From the NCBI GenBank assembly GCA_019739225.1, contig JAHHDT010000005.1:1240001-1304000 (forward strand): a stretch of DNA of 64,000 bases. The letters are read 5' to 3'. This stretch comes from Aquamicrobium sp. (GTDB taxonomy: Bacteria > Pseudomonadota > Alphaproteobacteria > Rhizobiales > Rhizobiaceae). The notes under the pieces were generated by a model that saw nothing but the letters and a program-made list of their open reading frames with translations, was not told the DNA's origin and did not search any database. How positions within the stretch are numbered: position 1 is the stretch's first letter; each line of letters opens with the position of its first letter. This document shows positions 34,924 through 42,955 of the stretch, in pieces. Position numbers and translations under genes: made by a program.

Positions 34924-35748
34924 ATGCGGCTGGGATTGATCGGCTTCGGCAACATCGCCATCACGCTGCTCGGCCAGTTGGCCGACATGCCTGACGCGCC
35001 GCTCGAGCGGCTGACGGTGCTGTGCCTGCCCGATTCCGCCGACGAAGCATCAGCGCGGCTGGCTGGCGAGTTTGCCGGCACTGCGCGCGAAACCGCGGTC
35101 GTCACCGATGTTCAGGCGTTGCTCGCAGACCGACCGGACATGGTGGTCGAATGTGCGGGGCACGCCGCAGTCGTCGCGCATGTGCCGCCTGTCCTTCGAG
35201 CGGGAACGGACGTGGTGATCGTTTCGATCGGCGCGCTCGCAGATGCCCCTCTAGAACGGGAACTGCGCACGGCTGCGGCCGAAGGCAAGGCACGACTGAT
35301 CCTGCCGGCGGGCGCGGTCGGCGGCATCGACCTTCTCGCGGCAATAGGACAGGCCGGTGGTATCGAGGTGCGCTATCGCGGCTCGAAGCCGCCACTCGCC
35401 TGGAGCGGAACGCCGGCCGAAGCGCTGATTGATCTCGGCGCGTTGCGGGAACCCAAAACGTTCTTTACCGGCACTGCGCGCGAGGCGGCGCGGGCCTATC
35501 CGAAGAACGCCAACGTCGCCGCAACGCTTGCCCTCGCCGGCGCAGGGTTCGAGGCGACACATGTCGAACTGATTGCCGACCCAGCCGCGCCCGGCAACGT
35601 GCATGAATATTCGGTCGTCTCGCCGCTGGCGAAATACACGATGCGTATCGAGAACCTTCCGTCCGCGGCCAACGCCAAGACGTCCGTGTCCACGGTCTAC
35701 AGCGTGCTGCGGGAAATCCGCAACCGTATCGGCCCCGTGTCGATCTGA
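34924..35748 (+). CDS. L-aspartate dehydrogenase-family protein
   Basis: A 274-residue NAD(P)-dependent protein: Rossmann start MRLGLIGFGNIAITLL and the family C-terminal region HEYSVVSPLAKYTMRIENLPSAANAKTSVSTVYSVLREI. The family oxidises L-aspartate to iminoaspartate or runs in reverse. In NAD synthesis it is encoded with nadA/nadC, which are absent here. In this catabolic operon it more likely handles an aspartate-like intermediate. The ATG at 34924 lies 4 bases after the ThDP gene stop, so coupling is likely. Confidence 0.85.
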   Translation: MRLGLIGFGNIAITLLGQLADMPDAPLERLTVLCLPDSADEASARLAGEFAGTARETAVVTDVQALLADRPDMVVECAGHAAVVAHVPPVLRAGTDVVIVSIGALADAPLERELRTAAAEGKARLILPAGAVGGIDLLAAIGQAGGIEVRYRGSKPPLAWSGTPAEALIDLGALREPKTFFTGTAREAARAYPKNANVAATLALAGAGFEATHVELIADPAAPGNVHEYSVVSPLAKYTMRIENLPSAANAKTSVSTVYSVLREIRNRIGPVSI

Positions 35749-35762
35749 GGGTGGAGCCCGAG

Positions 35763-37256
35763 ATGATAGAACTACCGCAGAACAAGCTTTTCGTCGGCGG
35801 CGAATGGGAAGAAGGCACAGGCGCCGAGATCGTCTCGATCTTCCCCGCTGACGGCAGCGTCAACCGGGTGCTGCGCGGTGCATCGGTTGCAGATGGCGAG
35901 TGCGCCATCGAACGCGCGAAGCGGGCGCAGGCCGATCCGGCATGGCGCAATCTCAAGCCACATGAGCGCGCGCGCTTCCTCTATGCGATTGCCGACGGCA
36001 TCCAAGCCAATGCGCAGCGCATCGCCCACATCCAGAGCCGCGATACCGGCAAGACCTTGCGCGAAACGAGCGCGCTCGCCGCTTCCGCCGCAGGCACCTT
36101 CCGCTATTTCGGCGCCGTGCTCGAAACCTCGGACGAAGCGCTGACGGCGCAGCGCGGCGACGCGCTGACCATGTCCGTGCACGAGCCATTGGGCCTGGTA
36201 GGCGCGATCACGCCGTGGAACTCGCCGATCGCATCCGATGCCCAGAAGGTCGCGCCGGCGCTTGCCGCAGGCAATGCCGTGCTGCTGAAACCCGCCTCGT
36301 GGTCGCCGCTGGTTTCGCTCGAACTGGCCCGCATCGTGGAGGCATCCGGCCTGCCGAAGGGATTGTTCTCCGTACTGCCTGGCTCCGGCCGCGAGATTGG
36401 CAATCTTCTGGTCGAGCACCCGGACATCGCCAAGATCAGCTTCACCGGCGGTACCGAGACGGGGCGGGCGCTTGCCTTGAAGGCCGCGCAGAAGCTGATG
36501 CCGGTGTCACTGGAACTCGGCGGCAAGTCGCCCACCATCGTCTTTGCCGACGCCGACATTGAGCAGGCGCTGGCCGGCGTGCTGTTCGGCATCTTTTCGT
36601 CGACCGGGCAGAGCTGTATCGCCGGTGCCCGGCTGTTCGTCGAACGGCCAATCTACACGCAGTTCGTCGAGCGGCTGGTGGAAGCGACGAAGCGGCTCAA
36701 GGTCGGGCATCCTTTCGAGGCCGAGACGCAGGTCGCGCCGCTGGTCCACTTCGACCATCGCGACAGCGTCGCCGACCATGTGCGGCGCGCGCGGGAAGAA
36801 GGTGCGGAGCTTCTCGCGGGTGGTGGCACGCCGGACGGAGCGGCTTACGAGAAGGGCGCCTACTATCTTCCCACTATCCTTGCCGGTGTCGATAACGGCG
36901 CGCGCATCTGCAGGGAGGAAGTGTTCGGGCCGGTCCTCGTGGTGCTTCCTTTCGATGACGAGACGGACGTGATCGCGCAGTCAAATGACAACGACTACGG
37001 GCTCGCCTGCGGTATCTGGACACGAGACTTCCCGAAGAGCTGGCGGGTCGGCAAGGCCATCCGGTCCGGCACTGTCTGGGTCAATACCTACAAGCAGTTC
37101 TCTATCTCGACTCCCTTCGGCGGCGAGAAGGAAAGCGGCATGGGCCGTGAGAAAGGGCGCGACGGCATCAGGGCCTATATGGCGCAGAAGTCCTTCTACA
37201 CCGACCTGTCCGGTGCGCCGCATCCCTGGGCTGCGGCGACGGTGCGCGCATCATGA
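35763..37256 (+). CDS. NAD(P)-dependent aldehyde dehydrogenase
   Basis: A 497-residue ALDH with catalytic Cys in STGQSCIAGARL, base Glu in SLELGGKSP and the PWNSPIASDAQKVAPALAAGNA cofactor region. It would oxidise an aldehyde from the ThDP enzyme or from ring cleavage. I chose ATG 35763, after GGGTGGAG, over GTG 35751. It overlaps the next gene by four bases. Confidence 0.92.
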   Translation: MIELPQNKLFVGGEWEEGTGAEIVSIFPADGSVNRVLRGASVADGECAIERAKRAQADPAWRNLKPHERARFLYAIADGIQANAQRIAHIQSRDTGKTLRETSALAASAAGTFRYFGAVLETSDEALTAQRGDALTMSVHEPLGLVGAITPWNSPIASDAQKVAPALAAGNAVLLKPASWSPLVSLELARIVEASGLPKGLFSVLPGSGREIGNLLVEHPDIAKISFTGGTETGRALALKAAQKLMPVSLELGGKSPTIVFADADIEQALAGVLFGIFSSTGQSCIAGARLFVERPIYTQFVERLVEATKRLKVGHPFEAETQVAPLVHFDHRDSVADHVRRAREEGAELLAGGGTPDGAAYEKGAYYLPTILAGVDNGARICREEVFGPVLVVLPFDDETDVIAQSNDNDYGLACGIWTRDFPKSWRVGKAIRSGTVWVNTYKQFSISTPFGGEKESGMGREKGRDGIRAYMAQKSFYTDLSGAPHPWAAATVRAS

Positions 37257-38503
37257 GCCGCGCGGTCGCCATCGTCGGTTCCGGACCGTCCGGCTGCTAT
37301 CTGGCGCAGGCGCTGCTGAAGGCTGACCCGCAATTGCGGGTCGACATACTGGACCGGCTGCCGGTGCCCTACGGGCTGGTGCGCTACGGCGTCGCCGCGG
37401 ACCATCAGGGCACGAAGGCCGTCATCCGGCAGTTCGAGCGCCTGTTCGAGCGGCAGGGCGCGGGCTTCATCGGTAATGTGGTTGTCGGCGAGGACGTAAG
37501 CCTCGACGAACTGCGCCAAGCCTACGACGCCGTGGTGCTTGCAGCCGGATTGTCCGGTGACCGGGCGCTCGGCATTCCGGGCGAGCATCTGAAGGGCGTG
37601 CATCGCGCCGGCTACCTGACCCGCGCGCTCTACGAACATCCAGACGCTGAGCCGCTGCCGGAACTCGGACGGCATGTCGTCATCATGGGCAACGGCAACG
37701 TCGCCATCGACCTCCTGCGCCTGCTAGCCAAGACGCCGGGCGAGCTTGCCGGTTCCGACCTCGGCCCCGTGCCGACCGGCTGGCTGGCGGGCTCGGGGGT
37801 CGAAACCATCGACATTGTCGGACGATCGCCGGCCGCTGACGCGAAGTTCGATGCCGTGATGATCAAAGAACTGGCCAAGCTCGAGGGCGTCGCGATCGAG
37901 GTGGTCGGCGCCGCTGTGAGCGACGACGAGGAAGGCGCCAAGAAGATCGCGGCCCTGGACGCGATACACGGCCACAAAACCGGAGGACGGCGCATCACCT
38001 TCCGCTTCGGCCTGACGCCCGTCAGTTTGGAAGGTGATGGCGGGCGTATCAGCGAGGCAGTTTTCCGCAATGTCGATGGCGGCACTGTTTCGTTGCCATG
38101 CAGCGCCCTCATCACGGCCATCGGCTTCGAGGCGGCAGCAGGCCTGCCGCGTGACGAGCTGGTAGGCTCTGCAGCCGAACTTGAGCTGGGCGTGCTTGCC
38201 GACGGGCTTTATGCGACCGGATGGTTCCGGCGCGGCCCGCGCGGCACCATCCCCGATAATCGCGCCGATGCGCAGCTTCTTGCGGCGCGCATACTGGCCG
38301 ACCTTGAAGCATCGGATACCGGGCCTGAAAAGCCCGGTCGTCACGCCTTTCCGCAATGGACGGCGGCAGTCTGCTACGACGACTGGAAACGCATCGATGC
38401 GGCCGAGACGGCATCGCCGCCGCAGGACCGTTGCCGCGTCAAGATTCCCTCGCGCGAAGCGATGCTGGCGCTTGCCCGCCAAACGAAGGAGCCAGACCTA
38501 TGA
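37253..38503 (+). CDS. Adrenodoxin reductase-like FAD/NADPH oxidoreductase
   Basis: A 416-residue flavoprotein of the ferredoxin-NADP reductase (FprA/adrenodoxin reductase) group. The FAD loop is VGSGPSGCYLAQAL, the hallmark VPYGLVRYGVAADH follows, the NADP loop is MGNGNVAIDLLRLL, and the C-terminal GWFRRGPRGTIPDN is typical. It overlaps the aldehyde dehydrogenase and flavodoxin genes by four bases on each side. It probably takes electrons from NADPH to the flavodoxin, which in turn would serve the Rieske oxygenase (inference). Confidence 0.92.
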   Translation: MSRAVAIVGSGPSGCYLAQALLKADPQLRVDILDRLPVPYGLVRYGVAADHQGTKAVIRQFERLFERQGAGFIGNVVVGEDVSLDELRQAYDAVVLAAGLSGDRALGIPGEHLKGVHRAGYLTRALYEHPDAEPLPELGRHVVIMGNGNVAIDLLRLLAKTPGELAGSDLGPVPTGWLAGSGVETIDIVGRSPAADAKFDAVMIKELAKLEGVAIEVVGAAVSDDEEGAKKIAALDAIHGHKTGGRRITFRFGLTPVSLEGDGGRISEAVFRNVDGGTVSLPCSALITAIGFEAAAGLPRDELVGSAAELELGVLADGLYATGWFRRGPRGTIPDNRADAQLLAARILADLEASDTGPEKPGRHAFPQWTAAVCYDDWKRIDAAETASPPQDRCRVKIPSREAMLALARQTKEPDL

Positions 38504-38967
38504 AGATCATGCTGCTTTACGGCACCGAGACCGGCAACGCCGAGATGCTGGCCGAGGACATCATGGGCGAACTGGAAGGCGAGCACGAGGTGGAGTGTCG
38601 CAACCTGTCGGATTTCGGCCCGGCCGAATTCGATGCAGGGCGTCTCCACATGATCGTCTGTTCGACCTATGGCGACGGAGAGCTGCCGGCATCCGCGCAA
38701 CCCTTCGCAGAAGCCTTGAAGGCCGCAGCCCCCAGCCTCTCCGACATTCATTTCGCAATCTTCGGCCTCGGCGACAGCGAATATGAAGAGACGTTCAATT
38801 TCGGCAGCAAGGGATTGGCGGAACTGCTTGTGAGCTACGGTGCGGTGCAGGTCGGCGAGCGCGTCACGCATGACGCCTCCGGCAGCGACATGGCCGAGGA
38901 TCTGGCGTTTCCATGGGCCGCAGGCATCGTCGCGCTGGCGGAGCAGAAGATCGGCGAGGTCGCCTGA
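38500..38967 (+). CDS. MioC-like flavodoxin
   Basis: A 155-residue FMN-binding electron carrier. FMN loops are GTETGNAEMLAED (about 8-20), CSTYGDGELPAS and GLGDSEYEETFNFGSKGL, as in MioC/CysJ-type flavodoxins. The protein is acidic. The start overlaps the reductase stop (ATGA). As no ferredoxin is encoded in the operon, it is the natural electron donor for the Rieske oxygenase. Confidence 0.92.
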   Translation: MKIMLLYGTETGNAEMLAEDIMGELEGEHEVECRNLSDFGPAEFDAGRLHMIVCSTYGDGELPASAQPFAEALKAAAPSLSDIHFAIFGLGDSEYEETFNFGSKGLAELLVSYGAVQVGERVTHDASGSDMAEDLAFPWAAGIVALAEQKIGEVA

Positions 38968-38968
38968 G

Positions 38969-39568
38969 ATGAAACCGGCGGAGATACGCGACCTGATCGC
39001 GATGCCGTGGCGGCACGGAGACTGTGTCGACCTGGCAGGCGTCATCTGCGAAGGCCCGCTCGATCTTGCCGGCCTTGATTTGACGGGCTTCGATATGAGC
39101 GGTGCGTCCTTCCCCGAAGGTATCGACGCAACGGGGGCGCGCTTTTTGGGCGTGAGTTGGTTCAGCGGTGCGCGCTTCGGCGGCAAGGCGACTTTCGAGC
39201 GTGCGGTGTTCGCCAACGATGCGCGTTTCGAACGCGCGCAGTTTAGTGAAACGGTACGGTTTGACGAGGCGGAATTTCGCGGCATCGTGCGGCTCGATGA
39301 CGCCCGCATGGCGGGCGACGCCAGCTTCGAGCTAATTTCCAGCTACGGCAATTTCTCGCTTCAGAATGTCGAGATAGGCGGGCGCGCATCGTTCAGCGGG
39401 GCCGAGTGGCTCGGCGGGCTGTGGTGTCAGGACGCCAGGCTACCGGCGGGCACCAACTTCTCCGACACGCAGGTGCATGGCCGTTTGTGGCTGCGCCGCG
39501 CGGTTGCCGGCAATGCGCCGCTGCCGGACAGCGCCTTCGCCCTGTCCTATGGCTACACCTACATCTGA
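38969..39568 (+). CDS. Pentapeptide-repeat protein
   Basis: A 199-residue protein with repeats of the A(D/N/R)F/LxG type through about residues 25-160 (for example LDLAGLDLTGFDMSGASF, ARFGGKATFERAVFANDARFERAQF). These would form a right-handed quadrilateral helix. It is the last gene of the operon, two bases after the flavodoxin gene, and it overlaps the converging IclR gene by 10 bases. No catalytic residues are evident. A scaffold or protein-protein role is possible; the function is unknown. Confidence 0.8.
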   Translation: MKPAEIRDLIAMPWRHGDCVDLAGVICEGPLDLAGLDLTGFDMSGASFPEGIDATGARFLGVSWFSGARFGGKATFERAVFANDARFERAQFSETVRFDEAEFRGIVRLDDARMAGDASFELISSYGNFSLQNVEIGGRASFSGAEWLGGLWCQDARLPAGTNFSDTQVHGRLWLRRAVAGNAPLPDSAFALSYGYTYI

Positions 39569-40377
39569 TCGGCCGACCAGCCGCGATAGCCCAGCGCTTC
39601 CGACATGCTGCGCGCGGCGGCCTTCAATTCCTGCTCGATCCGTTCGACGTTCGCACCGTCGTCCGCGAAGACGCTGGCATGGCCGGTGACGTTGATCGCG
39701 CCGACGGCGCGGGCCTGATGATCGTGGACGGCGACGGCGGCCGATCCGATCTCGGGTTCGAAGTTTGCGACGCTCCATGCCATGCCGCGCGAACGGTCCG
39801 TGCGAAGCTGCTCTTCGAGATCGGCGAGCGACGTGCGGGTCTTCGCCGTAAACGATTCCATAGCCTGCCCGGCATAGAGCGATTTCAACGCAGCCGGCGA
39901 CAATTCGGCGAGCAGGATGCGCCCGATGGTGGTCGCGTGCGCGGGCAGGCGGGTTCCCTCGCGCACCGTGCTGGCAAGGTGGGAGTTCGGTGTCTCGCGG
40001 GCGAGATAGACGATCTCCCGGCCTTCGAGCACGCCGAGATGGGCCGACAGGTTGAGCGAATCGACGAGCTGTTTCAGGAAAGGCCGCGCGACCTGCAGGA
40101 TGCTGCGCTCGTTCAGCGCTTCAGACGCGAGCGCGATCAGTCCGGTGCCGAGGCGATAGCCGCCATCGTCGGGCAGCGGCTCGAGAATGCCCTCTACCTC
40201 CAGCGTCGAAAGCAGGCGAATGAGCGTGGTGCGGTTGATGTTCAGCGCCTTTGCGGCGCTGCTGGTATTACGGCAGCGATTGCCTGCCGCGATGTAGCGC
40301 AGGAGCGCAATCGCCCTCGTCACCGGCGGGACGACGTAGAGCGACCGCCCCGCTTCCTGCTGTTCCGTTTCTGTCAT
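39559..40377 (-). CDS. IclR-family transcriptional regulator (second)
   Basis: A 272-residue regulator: winged helix (about 18-80; VTRAIALLRYIAAGNRCRNTSSAAKALNINRTTLIRLLSTLEVEGIL) and an IclR ligand domain with LPAHATTIGRILLAELSP and GAINVTGHASVF. I chose ATG 40377 over an in-frame ATG at 40401 because AGGGAT precedes it. It converges on the Rieske operon and overlaps its last gene by 10 bases. It might sense a pathway compound, but its own promoter motif differs from the GTTCA operators. Confidence 0.9.
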   Translation of the reverse strand: MTETEQQEAGRSLYVVPPVTRAIALLRYIAAGNRCRNTSSAAKALNINRTTLIRLLSTLEVEGILEPLPDDGGYRLGTGLIALASEALNERSILQVARPFLKQLVDSLNLSAHLGVLEGREIVYLARETPNSHLASTVREGTRLPAHATTIGRILLAELSPAALKSLYAGQAMESFTAKTRTSLADLEEQLRTDRSRGMAWSVANFEPEIGSAAVAVHDHQARAVGAINVTGHASVFADDGANVERIEQELKAAARSMSEALGYRGWSADQM

Positions 40378-40394
40378 GTCGATCCCTAGACTGC

Positions 40395-40425
40395 TGCACA
40401 TATATGCGCAGTTTAGTCATATATG
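40395..40425. promoter_or_regulatory. Candidate IclR autoregulatory site with CATATATG repeats
   Basis: The near-perfect palindrome TGCACATATATGCGCA is at 40395-40410, and its core CATATATG is repeated at 40418-40425, 19 bases away (about two helical turns). It lies just upstream of the second IclR gene. The motif was not seen at the other promoters of the cluster. Confidence 0.5.
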
Positions 40426-40444
40426 AACAGTCAAGGGATTGATA

Positions 40445-40473
40445 GGCGGGGCCTCTCCTGTCCCCGCCCCGCC
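40445..40473 (-). terminator. GC-rich hairpin after the HAD gene
   Basis: A perfect 8-bp inverted repeat GGCGGGGC / GCCCCGCC with a 13-base loop, 59 bases past the stop of the minus-strand ugp-linked operon. No T-run follows, so termination would need Rho or the element protects the 3' end. The rest of the 154-bp gap holds the IclR promoter. Confidence 0.4.
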
Positions 40474-40531
40474 AACTTAACGCTGCTGGGCGCGTCCGCC
40501 CAGCCCTACCAACGTCGTGCTTGTCGTCCGC

Positions 40532-41263
40532 TTATGATCCACGGCTCGCCAGCAGCGCGTTGGCCGCGTTCAACGCAGCCAGCAATTCGCCGGCACCTTC
40601 GGCAACCGCGTCCGCGCCTGCCGCGCGAAGGACCTTTGCACGCTCCGGCCGCGGGTCGGCGGGATCGACGAAGCCGATCGCGATCATGCCGGCGGCGACC
40701 GCCGCCTCGACGCCATGTGGGCTGTCGTCGATCATCACGCAAAGCGACGGATCGACTTTGAACTCCTGCGCACAGTGCAGCATCAGGTCGGGCGCGGGCT
40801 TCGGTCTTGCCACCGCTTCGGCGCTGAAGATGGCTGGCTTGAAATGATCCCAGAGTTCCAGATGGCCGAGGCTGAGTTCGAGCCGGCGCATGCTGCTGTT
40901 GGATGCCACGCATTTCGGCCGTTGGAGATCGCTCACCACCTGCAGGATGCCAGGCATAGCCGTCAGCCGTTCTCCAAAGGTCCGGAACAGCGTCTCGTGC
41001 CATGACGACATCAGCGGCTCGATGTCGGTGATGCCGTAGTCGTCCGCGATCATGCGCCGGATAGTCGAGACCGAATTGCCGGTGAATTTGACGTGCGATT
41101 CCGAAGCCGAGATCTCGACGCCCGCGTCGCGCAGGCTCTCTGCGAGCGTGCTGCTTGCGATGGGCTCGCTGTCGATCAGCACGCCGTCGCAGTCGAAGAT
41201 GATGAGGGCGATGTTCTGCAGCGGATCGCGTTCCGCCACAATGGCGGCAGTCTGAAGTGGCAT
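40532..41263 (-). CDS. HAD-superfamily phosphatase (subfamily IA)
   Basis: A 243-residue HAD hydrolase with nucleophile motif FDCDGVLIDSEP, motif II Ser in VASNSS, motif III Lys in RPKPAPDLML and motif IV IDDSPHGV. Typical substrates are small sugar or polyol phosphates. I chose ATG 41263, before which no strong ribosome site is visible; the frame is open further upstream into the phosphodiesterase gene. As the last gene of a glycerophosphodiester unit, glycerol-3-phosphate or a polyol phosphate is a reasonable guess. Confidence 0.87.
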   Translation of the reverse strand: MPLQTAAIVAERDPLQNIALIIFDCDGVLIDSEPIASSTLAESLRDAGVEISASESHVKFTGNSVSTIRRMIADDYGITDIEPLMSSWHETLFRTFGERLTAMPGILQVVSDLQRPKCVASNSSMRRLELSLGHLELWDHFKPAIFSAEAVARPKPAPDLMLHCAQEFKVDPSLCVMIDDSPHGVEAAVAAGMIAIGFVDPADPRPERAKVLRAAGADAVAEGAGELLAALNAANALLASRGS

Positions 41264-41276
41264 GTTGTGCAAGTCT

Positions 41277-42005
41277 TTATGCTCCGCGCAGGGCGACGGC
41301 CAGATCGGGGCGGTCGGTGGTGATCTGGCGGATCGGTTTTCCGAGCCAGTAGGCGATGTCGGCTTCGTCGTTCGGCACCCAGGCGCCGAGCCTGTCGCCC
41401 GGCACCAGTTCGGTGATCGTGTCCCAGTTCTGGTCGAGGACGTGCCGCTCGACGGCGATGACATCCGACAGGTCGAGCATCCGGCGAAGCCCATCGGTCA
41501 GGCCGTAGCGCTCGACCGACTTCGCGTCGAACGAGGATAGCGTTCGAATGTGCGGTGCAACCTCGCGGATCGTCGCCAACACTTCGGGCAGGAAGCTCGT
41601 CATGATCGAGCGAGCAGCCATGCCGCGATCATCGAGCAACGCCGCCGCCCTGGCCTCAAGGCCGGGATAGGGCTTTCGCTCGTGGTCGGCCTTCAACTCC
41701 ACATGCAGTTCGATTGCGCTGTCGGCAAAGACATCGAGGACTTCGTCCAGCGTCGGTATCGTGCCACCATTGTCCTTCAGCCTGACCTTGTGATTTTCGC
41801 CAAGGCCGAGCTCGGCGACCGCTCCGCTTCGTTCCGTCGTCCGGTCGAGTGTCGGATCGTGGATAACGAGCATCTCGCCCGCCTTCGTCAGATGGACGTC
41901 GAACTCGACACCTTCGACGGGCAGTTCCAGCAGTTTGCGGAAGCCTTCGATGCTGTTTTCAGGCCAGAGATTGCGGCCACCGCGGTGACCGATGATGGAG
42001 ACCAT
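41277..42005 (-). CDS. ugpQ: Glycerophosphodiester phosphodiesterase
   Basis: A 242-residue TIM-barrel phosphodiesterase that releases glycerol-3-phosphate from glycerophosphodiesters. Catalytic signatures are GHRGGRNLWPENS, VEFDVHLTKAGEMLVIHD and ELHVELKAD. There is no signal peptide, so it is cytoplasmic like UgpQ. It follows the ugpE gene by 27 bases, matching the E. coli association of ugp genes with ugpQ. Confidence 0.9.
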   Translation of the reverse strand: MVSIIGHRGGRNLWPENSIEGFRKLLELPVEGVEFDVHLTKAGEMLVIHDPTLDRTTERSGAVAELGLGENHKVRLKDNGGTIPTLDEVLDVFADSAIELHVELKADHERKPYPGLEARAAALLDDRGMAARSIMTSFLPEVLATIREVAPHIRTLSSFDAKSVERYGLTDGLRRMLDLSDVIAVERHVLDQNWDTITELVPGDRLGAWVPNDEADIAYWLGKPIRQITTDRPDLAVALRGA

Positions 42006-42032
42006 ATGCGTTAATTTCCTTTGTTGGGGATG

Positions 42033-42953
42033 TCACTTGCCTGAATCGACCAGGCCCTTCGTGAACCAGCGCTGCATCAGCAGGATGATGATGGCGGGCG
42101 GCAGCATGACGAAGAAGGCCGCGCTCATGGCGATGTTCCAGGCCGGTTCAGCATCCGAGACTGGAACCAGATGCTTCAGGCCCAGGATCGCCGTCTGCAT
42201 CTCGGCATCGGTGGTGAACAGCAGCGGCCAGAGATACTGGTTCCAGCCGTAGATGAAGAGGATGATCGACAGCGCGGCGATGTTGGCGCGCGACAGAGGC
42301 AGCAGGATATCGAGGAAGAACTTCACTGGCCCAGCGCCATCCAGCCTCGCTGCCTCGCATAGCTCCTCCGGCACCGTCAGGAAGAACTGGCGGAACAGAA
42401 AAGTCGCCGACGCGGATGCGATCAGAGGCAGGATCAGGCCGCTATAGGTGTTGACCATGTTCCATTGCAGCGCCGCCTCGAGCTGGTAGCCGGTGACGCT
42501 GCCGACAAGCCATGAGATGCCGGTGATGTCGGCGAACCAGCGTAGCGGGCCGGCTGCGTCGGCGACCGCCTCGTAGGTCGGTATGATGCGCACCTCGACC
42601 GGCAGCATCAGCGAGACGAAGATCAGCCAGAACGCAGTCATCCGGAACGGAAACCGGAAATAGGTGATGGCGAATGCCGCGATCAGCGAGATCGTCAACT
42701 TCCCGACCACGATGCCGATCGTCACGATCAGGGAGTTGATGTAGAGCCGCGAAAAATTACCCTGGTTCCAGGCCGTGGCGATATTGTCGAGGAAGTGCGT
42801 GCCCGGAACCCAGGGAAACGGTGTCTGCTGCACTTCCTGCAATGTCAGCGAGCCGGCGACGAAGGCGAAGTAAAGTGGCAGACATACGGCCGCCGCGCCG
42901 AGCAGCAGCACGGCGTGGCAGAAGATCGTAAGCCCGAGATTGCGCTCGATCAT
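42033..42953 (-). CDS. ugpE: Glycerol-3-phosphate ABC transporter permease UgpE-like
   Basis: A 306-residue membrane protein with six spans and the CUT1 coupling motif EELCEAARLDGAGPVKFFLDILLPLSRANIAAL. SLTLQEVQQTPFPWVPGTHFLDN in the first periplasmic loop resembles UgpE. It lies two bases after ugpA, in the order B-A-E as in E. coli. Confidence 0.88.
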   Translation of the reverse strand: MIERNLGLTIFCHAVLLLGAAAVCLPLYFAFVAGSLTLQEVQQTPFPWVPGTHFLDNIATAWNQGNFSRLYINSLIVTIGIVVGKLTISLIAAFAITYFRFPFRMTAFWLIFVSLMLPVEVRIIPTYEAVADAAGPLRWFADITGISWLVGSVTGYQLEAALQWNMVNTYSGLILPLIASASATFLFRQFFLTVPEELCEAARLDGAGPVKFFLDILLPLSRANIAALSIILFIYGWNQYLWPLLFTTDAEMQTAILGLKHLVPVSDAEPAWNIAMSAAFFVMLPPAIIILLMQRWFTKGLVDSGK

Positions 42954-42955
42954 GG

